Under the pieces are notes generated by a model. The model saw only the letters and a list, made by a program, of their open reading frames with translations. It had not been told where the DNA came from and did no database searches. This document shows, in pieces, positions 1-5,776 of a stretch of 13,907 bases of DNA. Each line of letters opens with the position of its first letter. Position 1 is the first letter of the stretch. The stretch is from Ruminococcaceae bacterium UBA1244 (GTDB taxonomy: Bacteria; Bacillota; Clostridia; Oscillospirales; Acutalibacteraceae), in contig DBWG01000109.1 of NCBI GenBank assembly GCA_002308635.1, positions 13,652-27,558 on the forward strand, given 5' to 3'. The translations under genes and the position numbers were made by a program.

Positions 1-764
1 GAAGCCTCATCCGAAAGGATATCGCCGAAAATATTTGATGTTACGATAACGTCAAACTGCTTCGGATTCCTGACGAGCTGCATAGCGCAGTTATCAACAT
101 AGAGGTGATTAAGCTCTACCTCAGGATATTCCTTTGAAAGACGTATCATAGTTGCTCTCCAGAGACGTGAGGAATCAAGTACATTTGCCTTATCGACACT
201 CGTAAGCTTTTTATTGCGCTTCATAGCCATTTCAAAAGCCACTCTGCCGATACGCTCGATCTCGTTCACGTTGTATTTTTCGGTATCATAAGCAGCGTCT
301 ACGCCGTCCTCTTCAAAGGTGCCTCTCTTTCCGAAGTAGATACCGCCGGTAAGCTCTCTGACGATCATAATATCCATTGCATCGCCGATTATATCGCTCC
401 TCAGCGGAGAAGCATCTCTCAGCGGTTCAAAAATAACTGCGGGACGAAGGTTTGCAAAGAGTCCGAGTGCGCCTCTTATGCCCAAAAGGCCTGCTTCGGG
501 ACGGTTATTTCCGGGCTGAGTGTCCCATTTCGGGCCGCCGACAGCACCGAGAAGTACGGAATCGGAAGCAAGGCACTTGTCGATCGTTTCCTGCGGAAGC
601 GGAACGCCTGTTGCGTCTATTGCACAGCCGCCGAGAAGAGCGTCAGTGTATGTAACACCGAAACCGAATTTTTCTGCTGTTTTGTCAAGCACCTTTACCG
701 CCTCGTTTACGATCTCAGGACCTATACCATCGCCTCTGAGAAGTGTGATCTTATAATTTTTCAT
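1..764 (-). CDS. leuB: 3-isopropylmalate dehydrogenase, C-terminus beyond window edge
   Basis: LeuB oxidatively decarboxylates (2R,3S)-3-isopropylmalate with NAD+ in the cytoplasmic leucine pathway. I translated 254 codons by hand from the ATG at 764-762; the family is usually about 355-360 residues, so roughly the last 100 lie outside the window. Visible family landmarks are the N-terminal LLRGDGIGPEI (residues 8-18), substrate-binding arginines R97 and R107 (LRPAVIFEPL), VRELTGGIYFG (R136, Y143), K192 in DKANVLDSSRLWR, D224 in YVDN, and FGDILSDEA with D248 and D252. These match the known isopropylmalate/Mg2+ site, and RELTGGIYFG favours LeuB over isocitrate or tartrate dehydrogenase. The start is set by AAGGAGG ending 6-7 bases upstream. 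No leader peptide or T-box fits in the roughly 40-base untranslated region. Identification is secure; the C-terminus is unseen. Confidence 0.96.
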   Translation of the reverse strand, partial: MKNYKITLLRGDGIGPEIVNEAVKVLDKTAEKFGFGVTYTDALLGGCAIDATGVPLPQETIDKCLASDSVLLGAVGGPKWDTQPGNNRPEAGLLGIRGALGLFANLRPAVIFEPLRDASPLRSDIIGDAMDIMIVRELTGGIYFGKRGTFEEDGVDAAYDTEKYNVNEIERIGRVAFEMAMKRNKKLTSVDKANVLDSSRLWRATMIRLSKEYPEVELNHLYVDNCAMQLVRNPKQFDVIVTSNIFGDILSDEA

Positions 765-812
765 TATCTTTCCTCCTTGAATGTTTCAGCTTTACGCTGT
801 TATTCCAATTGT

Positions 813-841
813 ATTATACCGCCCTCACCCGTATTAGTCAA
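813..841 (-). promoter_or_regulatory. sigma-A promoter of leuB
   Basis: On the minus strand TTGACT (841-836), a 17-base spacer and TATAAT (818-813) make a near-consensus housekeeping promoter. The predicted start near 806 gives an untranslated leader of about 40 bases before the leuB ATG. No attenuator-like hairpin is visible in that leader. Confidence 0.85.
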
Positions 842-866
842 GTACAATGTATACAGCTTTGACTGA

Positions 867-910
867 ACAAAAATCCGGCCGCCCGTTCACATTTTGTGAC
901 AGACGACCGA
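867..910 (-). terminator. Rho-independent terminator of the esterase gene
   Basis: Read on the minus strand, 910-897 pairs with 891-877 in a 13-14 bp stem that includes several G-U wobbles and one bulge, with an AAAAU-type loop. It is followed by GGAUUUUUGUU (877-867). It lies just past the stop codon of the esterase gene at 929. On the plus strand the wobbles become C-A mismatches, so it should act only on minus transcripts, stopping them before the leuB promoter. Confidence 0.82.
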
Positions 911-928
911 AGATCATCAGTAATTATT

Positions 929-2806
929 TTATCCGTTATATGCAGACCATTCGCCGCCTGCATATTTGAATTTTGTTTTTTCAACGCCCCTGCCGCTCTT
1001 AGGCTCCTGTGATGCGTCTATCTTATAGACCTGACCGGCATTTGATGACGGGTCAAAAATTATATCTGCGGACTGATATGCCTCTGCGCCGTTTCTGACA
1101 TCGTCGTCCTTAACGCCCGTATTGAATACGACCTTTTCCGCTCCGACAGGCATTACAGCACGGTATATGTCAGTATCGCCTATCCTCTCCATCTCTATGC
1201 CCGGCCATGAGGATGAAAGATCCTGCTTATTGCCGTCAACATTTGCGGGATAAAGCTCTCCTGTGAGCTTGTTGGTTATCGGTGAGAACTTTGAGTTCCA
1301 CCAGTATACCCATACCTTTTCCCACTTTGTTTCGCTGTTGTCAAAATACAGATAGTTATTCTTGTTTTCGGGGTCTCTGTTTCCGTCGTCATAATAGTAT
1401 GCTTCGGGAGCTGAGGACTCTGCGGGTTTTGAGGTCTCTGATAACGGCTTTGAAACCTTTTCAGCCATCTTTTTTGCAAGCCCGCTGTAATCGGCATCCT
1501 GAAGAGGTTCTATCTCGTGTGTGAACATCGCCTTGAGGAACTCAGGATACATATTTCTCCAGAACCAGGGATAGTGAAGTCCGTCTTCGTATCTGCTGTA
1601 GATGAGCTTGTCCTTAGGATATCCGTACTGCAAAAGACCCTGATACATTATCGGGGTAAAAACACCGTTGTCCGGGTCGCCGCCGGAATACATATAGATA
1701 AACGGATGGCTGCCTGATTTCAGCCTTGGCGTGAGATATTCCATCCATGTTTTGTCGTCGAACGCCCAGAATGACGGCGAAAGTGCGCCGGCAAACCCGA
1801 ACTTGTCCGGATGTTCGACTGAAATATAAAATGATTCAAGTCCCGCAAGAGAACCGCCGGCGATAGCATTGTCCAACGGATCCTTTGATACATTATAATT
1901 CTCCTGAACATAAGGCATGACCGTATCGCATACAAAATCCGCAAAAACAGTGCCTCTCTGTGTCGAATAGTGGACATTGTTCATCATATCGACTATCTTT
2001 CCGCCGTTTGTCATTTTTCCGATATCCGGAACAAGCTCGTTGCAGCGTGTGGATTCTGGATTGTCTATGGCAACGATAATTGTTTTATTGTCACTCAGCG
2101 CCATCATGCTCTCAGCGTGTTCGGCAACATTCCATACGCCCTGATCGAGATAGTTCTGGATATCTACTGACAGAACATTCTGACCGTCGAGCATATATAT
2201 AGTGGAATATTTTTCCGCTGAGTTTGCATCATAGTCCTTCGGTGTCCAGATATAGACATTTTTGTCATAGCCGTCAAACTGAAACACTTTTGTTGTATAT
2301 TCCGGTTCATAGCTTGGCTCTTTTCCCTCAGTATATGGAAGTATGCCGTATTCCGAAATATACCATCCGCTGACATACTCATTGAACGAGAGGTTGAGGG
2401 ACTTTTCTTCGCCATATTTCAGATAGACCATATTATATGCGGAGGCATCGCCCTCACATGAGAAGGTATAGTGATCTTCGGCTTCTTCTGTCCGTTTCAT
2501 TTCGGTCTCTTCTGTCTTTCCGGAATATGTATTTACAAAAACTGCAGTGATACTGTTGTTTTTTGAACCGTCTCTTACATATAATGTATGGGACTTGACA
2601 TCCGGAGTTTCTGACTGTCCGGAAACCTCGCTGTTTTCGTTATCAGCACTCTGTTCAGTCTGTGCGCTTTGTTCGGTCCGGACGCTCTGTTCCTGAACTG
2701 CGCTCTCCTTTTCATCTTTTTCATTATCCGTCTTTAGGCATCCGCTCATCATTGTCAAAAAAATCATGGACGAAAGAATTCCTGCTGCCAATCTCGTTGT
2801 TTTCAT
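929..2806 (-). CDS. lipoprotein esterase (alpha/beta hydrolase) with C-terminal CBM26-like module
   Basis: A 625-residue surface lipoprotein: signal peptide 1-22 with lipobox MSGC (C23), then a Glu/Ser/Gln linker with TEQSA repeats (about 30-70). Residues 72-160 are a beta-rich unassigned module. Residues about 172-430 resemble the putative esterase family (PF00756; Fes, IroE, feruloyl esterase D): nucleophile S319 in AGGSLAGLE, probable acid D377 in YSGGDPDN, and H411 in GLHYPWFWR, which is the usual histidine context of that family. After a Ser/Pro linker (451-468), residues 484-597 look like a CBM26-type starch-binding module: YLYFDNSETKWEKVWVYWW, then SSSWPGIEM, then AEKVVFNTG. The ATG has GGGAGGA 7 bases upstream. 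Substrate is unknown: acylated plant polysaccharide, starch-associated ester or siderophore are all possible. Esterase fold is confident; the CBM26 call is by eye from motif spacing. Confidence 0.85.
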   Translation of the reverse strand: MKTTRLAAGILSSMIFLTMMSGCLKTDNEKDEKESAVQEQSVRTEQSAQTEQSADNENSEVSGQSETPDVKSHTLYVRDGSKNNSITAVFVNTYSGKTEETEMKRTEEAEDHYTFSCEGDASAYNMVYLKYGEEKSLNLSFNEYVSGWYISEYGILPYTEGKEPSYEPEYTTKVFQFDGYDKNVYIWTPKDYDANSAEKYSTIYMLDGQNVLSVDIQNYLDQGVWNVAEHAESMMALSDNKTIIVAIDNPESTRCNELVPDIGKMTNGGKIVDMMNNVHYSTQRGTVFADFVCDTVMPYVQENYNVSKDPLDNAIAGGSLAGLESFYISVEHPDKFGFAGALSPSFWAFDDKTWMEYLTPRLKSGSHPFIYMYSGGDPDNGVFTPIMYQGLLQYGYPKDKLIYSRYEDGLHYPWFWRNMYPEFLKAMFTHEIEPLQDADYSGLAKKMAEKVSKPLSETSKPAESSAPEAYYYDDGNRDPENKNNYLYFDNSETKWEKVWVYWWNSKFSPITNKLTGELYPANVDGNKQDLSSSWPGIEMERIGDTDIYRAVMPVGAEKVVFNTGVKDDDVRNGAEAYQSADIIFDPSSNAGQVYKIDASQEPKSGRGVEKTKFKYAGGEWSAYNG

Positions 2807-2840
2807 TGAAATATCCTCCCGTGTCGTTTTTGTTGAGTTT

Positions 2841-2849
2841 ATTATATCA
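2841..2849 (-). promoter_or_regulatory. extended -10 promoter of the esterase gene
   Basis: The minus strand reads TGATATAAT (2849-2841), an extended -10 element (TGnTATAAT). No good -35 lies at 17 bases; a TTAACA sits at a 20-base spacing. The predicted start is near 2834, leaving a leader of about 28 bases that contains the GGGAGGA ribosome binding site. Confidence 0.65.
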
Positions 2850-2965
2850 CACCAATCTGAAGATGATGTTAAGAAATATAAAAATTTTGATTATGATAAT
2901 ATAACAGCTTTTGTTGTGAATGTGCAAAGAAATTATCCCAAATGTACAAAAATGGAAAAAGCTGG

Positions 2966-2994
2966 TTGACTTTACTGCCTGAGTGGTGTATATT
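2966..2994 (+). promoter_or_regulatory. sigma-A promoter of the repeat-stalk lipoprotein gene
   Basis: TTGACT (2966-2971), a 17-base spacer and TATATT (2989-2994). The predicted start is near 3001, so the leader to the ATG at 3069 is about 68 bases. The promoter is divergent from that of the esterase gene, with about 117 AT-rich bases between the two. Confidence 0.8.
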
Positions 2995-3012
2995 TATTCT
3001 GGAGGATGACAC

Positions 3013-3042
3013 TATAGTTTTATCATAATATTATAGTTTTAT
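3013..3042 (+). repeat. AT-rich direct repeat in the 5' leader
   Basis: The 11-mer TATAGTTTTAT occurs at 3013-3023 and again at 3032-3042, a 19-base period (about two helical turns). A perfect 10-base palindrome ATAATATTAT lies between and across them (3025-3034). It sits just after the predicted transcription start. It could be a regulator site or simply AT-rich leader; the sequence alone does not decide. Confidence 0.5.
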
Positions 3043-3068
3043 TTTACTGTAAAAAGGAGGTACGTATT

Positions 3069-4160
3069 ATGAAAAGATTAAAGATCATTGCGTTGGCATT
3101 TCTGGTTTTTGCTGCCGGAATGTTCTCAGCGTGTTCATCAAATAATGTCTCTGCCGATCCGGACGCCGCTGCTGAAGTATCGGTTCCGTCTTCTGACGAA
3201 AAAGAATCTTCGGATATTATCATTTCAACAGACGAAAGCCTTCCGGAAAGCTCTTCTGCGGATGAAACCTCAAAAAAGAAACAGCCGAAACCTGAAAAGA
3301 CTGAAAGCACTTCCGAAGAGTCACAGAAAGTCCCCGGTACAGAAGAAAGCTCTCAGGAGGTCTCTGATACTGAGGAAGTATCTCAGGAGGTCTCTGACAC
3401 GGAGGAAAGCTCTGAGGATGTATCTGAGGAAGTTTCGGATACTGAGGAAAGCTCTGACGAGGAATCACAGGAGTCCTCTGATACAAGCTCCGGCACAGAT
3501 ACATCGTCTCTCACTGTAAAAGATGTTGCCGGTTCGTATCACATGGTGATAGATGATAAGGCGTATTCTACCCTGATGAATCAGGGCGGCACAAGCAGCC
3601 TGTCCTATAAAAAAATCGCTGCTTTTCTCGGCAGGGAATTTGCAATGAGCGCAATAAACGAGATGTCCGGAGCCAATGTCTACACGTTCTTTGAGGACGG
3701 CACCAGAAACTCCGCACTGAATATTGAAAAGGCTAAGGAATGTGAAAAGAATATCTATTCAAGGATCATGGACGCAGCAAAGAAAAAGACCATCGACGAG
3801 GCTGCTGAGCTGCTCGGTGTGGACGCAAAAAACATAAAGCGGGCTATCGACAGCGACCCGTCGCAGTCATGGGAAACATACTGCGACATATTAAAGAAAC
3901 AACTCCTCGCTTCAATAGATAAAAGATATTCGGAACAAAATATTGCTGAACAGTATCCTGGCAGCAAAACAGAAAACGGAATGATAATAGTAAATTCCGG
4001 AACATACCGCATAGAAAACGATAAGGTCATTACCGACGGTCAGAGCGGTACTTTCGAGCTTGAATACCATGACGGTTTTCTCGAATTTACAGGCGCTTTC
4101 AAATCGGGAGAAGCAACAGACGATATAAAGATCGGCATGATGCTCAAAAAAGATGCCTGA
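3069..4160 (+). CDS. lipoprotein with acidic Ser/Glu repeat stalk and unassigned C-terminal domain
   Basis: A 363-residue lipoprotein of unrecognised function. Signal peptide MKRLKIIALAFLVFAAG ends in lipobox FSAC (C22). Residues about 23-148 are low-complexity and strongly acidic, with a tandem ten-residue unit SQEVSDTEEV/S at 95-104, 105-114 and a diverged copy SEEVSDTEES at 119-128; this looks like an extended stalk lifting the rest off the membrane. Residues 149-363 form a folded region: VKDVAGSYHM at its start and GTYRIENDKV plus FELEYHDGFLEFTG near its end look like strands of one beta domain, split by a helical insertion (about 175-295, including TIDEAAELLGVDAKNIKRAI). The strands recall lipocalin-like lipoprotein domains, but this is weak. 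The start is set by AAGGAGGT at 3054-3061, 7 bases before the ATG. It has its own promoter and terminator and is divergent from the esterase gene, which suggests but does not prove a shared role. Confidence 0.85.
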   Translation: MKRLKIIALAFLVFAAGMFSACSSNNVSADPDAAAEVSVPSSDEKESSDIIISTDESLPESSSADETSKKKQPKPEKTESTSEESQKVPGTEESSQEVSDTEEVSQEVSDTEESSEDVSEEVSDTEESSDEESQESSDTSSGTDTSSLTVKDVAGSYHMVIDDKAYSTLMNQGGTSSLSYKKIAAFLGREFAMSAINEMSGANVYTFFEDGTRNSALNIEKAKECEKNIYSRIMDAAKKKTIDEAAELLGVDAKNIKRAIDSDPSQSWETYCDILKKQLLASIDKRYSEQNIAEQYPGSKTENGMIIVNSGTYRIENDKVITDGQSGTFELEYHDGFLEFTGAFKSGEATDDIKIGMMLKKDA

Positions 4161-4165
4161 CAACA

Positions 4166-4210
4166 ATCCCTTGATATACACACGTATATCAGGGGATGAT
4201 TTTATTTTTT
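4166..4210 (+). terminator. Rho-independent terminator between convergent genes
   Basis: ATCCCTTGATATAC (4166-4179) pairs with GTATATCAGGGGAT (4184-4197): a 14-bp stem with one G-U and an ACAC loop. It is followed by GATTTTATTTTTT on the plus strand, so it terminates the lipoprotein transcript. Its T-run overlaps the last codons of the convergent gene. Read on the minus strand the stem has only a weak U tract (TTGTTG), so it may also end that transcript less efficiently. Confidence 0.88.
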
Positions 4211-4855
4211 GACTTTTTTGCGGAATATCTGAAAGATCATCAGCAGACCGGCTGCAGCGGCAGCTATCCCGATTATACTCAGAAAAATGCTCTGCGTGAC
4301 AGGCGGATCGCTGCTTTTTTCTTCGATATAAACAATATTTGCGCCTGAGCCTTCAATGCCGCCTCCGTGCTGTGAGTCCTCTGCCTTCGGAAGCTCCTTT
4401 ACAAGCGTGATCTCTGCGGGAGATGTGTTTTCGCAGTAAAATATGCTTGATGAGTCCGTGCAGATACAGCCGTCTTTTATCTCAAACCCGCAGCTCTCTC
4501 TTTCATATTTTTCAAGCGGGCTTAAACGTATCCTTACAGTCCGGCTGCTGAGGCCTGTGAAGCTGTTGAAGCTGAACGCAATACTTCCGCCTTTGTCGTT
4601 ATATTTGAATACATCAGCGCTCTCTCTTTCCAGCAGTCTGACGGAGCTTACTTTAAAGCGTCCTTCGTCATAAATGAACACTGCACTGCCGCCTTTCAGC
4701 GGCTTTTCATGCGAAAAAACTATATCAAGATCAAACGCCCTGTCCGACCTTACAATGCTTTCACATTCTATGTTTATGTCCTGTGCAGCGGCCGTGAGCG
4801 GATATGCAAAAATAAGGATACAGACCGCTGTCATAAATATCATCAAGCGTTTCAT
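4202..4855 (-). CDS. secreted membrane-anchored protein with cohesin-like beta-sandwich
   Basis: 217 residues from the ATG at 4855. Signal peptide 1-24 (MKRLMIFMTAVCILIFAYPL, cleavage likely after TAAA). Residues about 27-115 are beta-rich, and the run FDLDIVFSHEKPLKGGSAVFIYDEGRFKVSSVRLL is patterned like the cohesin/CBM2 superfamily core, where a YD.. strand is followed by a VxSVxL strand. A Cys-rich segment follows (C122, C130, C132, C141), then a Gly-rich linker (about 160-172), one membrane helix (189-210) and a basic tail RKKVKK, so the domain faces outward. No sortase LPxTG is present. An in-frame ATG 10 codons upstream exists, but the chosen start has GGGAG 6-7 bases upstream and the longer start overlaps a TATAAT. 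Cohesin likeness is by pattern only; a general adhesion or Ig-like domain is the alternative. Function unknown. Confidence 0.82.
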   Translation of the reverse strand: MKRLMIFMTAVCILIFAYPLTAAAQDINIECESIVRSDRAFDLDIVFSHEKPLKGGSAVFIYDEGRFKVSSVRLLERESADVFKYNDKGGSIAFSFNSFTGLSSRTVRIRLSPLEKYERESCGFEIKDGCICTDSSSIFYCENTSPAEITLVKELPKAEDSQHGGGIEGSGANIVYIEEKSSDPPVTQSIFLSIIGIAAAAAGLLMIFQIFRKKVKK

Positions 4856-4876
4856 ATTTTTCTCCCGAAATGATTC

Positions 4877-4882
4877 ATTATA
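4877..4882 (-). promoter_or_regulatory. possible -10 element of the cohesin-like gene
   Basis: The minus strand has TATAAT at 4882-4877, about 22 bases before the chosen ATG. No convincing -35 exists 16-18 bases upstream (CCGGTA at 17). A second candidate, TATAAA (4901-4896), also lacks a -35. The element is therefore tentative. Confidence 0.35.
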
Positions 4883-5018
4883 CATATTCTAACACTTTAT
4901 ACCGGAATTGTCACCAGCAAAACGACATCCCTGCAAATTTTATCATCAGATGACCGCTTTTCCTTGTATCATTCGTCTGTGAACCAAACAAAAAAGCTGT
5001 CATATATTTTCTTTGCTC

Positions 5019-5047
5019 TTGTTTTATTATAAATAATATGGTAGAAT
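5019..5047 (+). promoter_or_regulatory. candidate promoter for the 195-residue conserved gene
   Basis: TTGTTT (5019-5024), 17 bases, TAGAAT (5042-5047). The predicted start near 5054 lies about 39 bases before the GTG start. The region is AT-rich, so the match is moderate. The rest of the 4886-5018 intergenic stretch shows nothing clear. Confidence 0.5.
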
Positions 5048-5092
5048 AATGACAAAATATATCTGTGCGTCAGATTCATGGAGGTTTTTATT

Positions 5093-5680
5093 GTGACAGA
5101 ACTTGAAAAGCTAAGATCAGCCAGAACATATATCGACAGTCTTTCTAAGGGTATCAGCCCCGTTAACGGAGAAAAAATATCCGAAAACGATATCGTTATG
5201 GATCCCGATGTTTCAAAGTGGCTCGTTTATGCTTCGGGTGTCCTGAAGAAGGTCATTGCCAACGGCGGAACAGCACCGCTCAAAAAATCAAAGCCCATAA
5301 AAAAGATCAAAAATTCCCAGAAGGTACCTTTTGACATTACTGCAGAACAGCTTAAAAAATTCCCGTATTCGGAAAAGCCCATTTCTGTCAGTGAGATCGC
5401 AAGAAACATCAACACCCTCATAGATACAAATACAATGAGGTCCATCGCCTATACCGACATCACCAACTGGCTCATCAGTTTCGGTGTCCTTTATGAAGCG
5501 GAAAGCATCGAAGGAAAAATCAAAAGACAGCCCACCGATAAGGGTACAAAGCTTGGCATATCAACCGAACTGAGAGAGAAGGAAGGAAAGTCCTATACTA
5601 TCGTTGTTTATAATGCCGATGCCCAGAAATACATAATCAAAAACATGGACAAGATACTTGAAATGAAAAACAAACAGTAA
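5093..5680 (+). CDS. conserved Clostridia protein of unknown function
   Basis: 195 residues from a GTG start. The start is chosen because GGAGGT (5080-5085) sits 7 bases upstream; the in-frame ATG at 5078 has no ribosome binding site and is itself part of that site. An N-terminal helical domain (1-60: LEKLRSARTYIDSLSKGISPVNGEKI ... YASGVLKKVIANGGT) is joined by a Lys-rich linker (62-77) to a second domain (about 78-195). The latter contains SVSEIARNINTLID, TDITNWLISFGVL, RQPTDKGTKLGIS and YTIVVYNADAQKYIIKNMDKI, a layout like a winged-helix-type domain. I recall proteins of this architecture as common uncharacterised proteins in Clostridia; no function is known to me. Nucleic-acid binding is a guess from the basic linker. 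It is cytoplasmic, with no signal or membrane segment. It is monocistronic, ending in a strong terminator. Confidence 0.85.
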   Translation: MTELEKLRSARTYIDSLSKGISPVNGEKISENDIVMDPDVSKWLVYASGVLKKVIANGGTAPLKKSKPIKKIKNSQKVPFDITAEQLKKFPYSEKPISVSEIARNINTLIDTNTMRSIAYTDITNWLISFGVLYEAESIEGKIKRQPTDKGTKLGISTELREKEGKSYTIVVYNADAQKYIIKNMDKILEMKNKQ

Positions 5681-5685
5681 AATTT

Positions 5686-5717
5686 TGCAGCTCCGCAGGA
5701 CGGGGCTGCATTTTTTG
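5686..5717 (+). terminator. Rho-independent terminator
   Basis: TGCAGCTCCG (5686-5695) pairs with CGGGGCTGCA (5701-5710), a 10-bp stem with one T-G wobble and loop CAGGA, followed by TTTTTTGTT. It starts 5 bases after the stop codon of the 195-residue gene and separates it from the zinc-ribbon gene. Confidence 0.93.
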
Positions 5718-5738
5718 TTAGATATTTCATGTGATCTG

Positions 5739-5747
5739 TGGTATAAT
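5739..5747 (+). promoter_or_regulatory. extended -10 promoter of the zinc-ribbon gene
   Basis: TGGTATAAT (5739-5747) is an extended -10 element. The -35 at a 17-base spacing (TAGATA, 5719-5724) is poor, as expected for extended -10 promoters. The start near 5754 leaves a leader of only about 23 bases that holds AAGGAGGA (5763-5770). Confidence 0.65.
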
Positions 5748-5776
5748 AAAAAAAACTGTGCAAAGGAGGAACGGCA

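Noticed and set aside
3001..3017. A three-codon mini-ORF (ATG ACA CTA TAG) in the lipoprotein leader
   Set aside because: GGAGG directly abuts the ATG, too close to be used, and it lies at the predicted transcription start.
3088..3519. 143-codon Arg/Leu-rich open frame overlapping the stalk lipoprotein
   Set aside because: It arises from reading the Ser/Glu repeat region out of frame; it has no ribosome binding site and no protein-like pattern.
4202..4885. A longer start for the cohesin-like protein (MYNESFREKN added)
   Set aside because: No ribosome binding site precedes it, it overlaps a TATAAT, and the internal ATG at 4855 has GGGAG well spaced and begins a clean signal peptide.
5078..5092. 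ATG at 5078 as the start of the 195-residue gene
   Set aside because: This ATG is part of the GGAGG ribosome binding site serving the GTG at 5093 and has no such site of its own.
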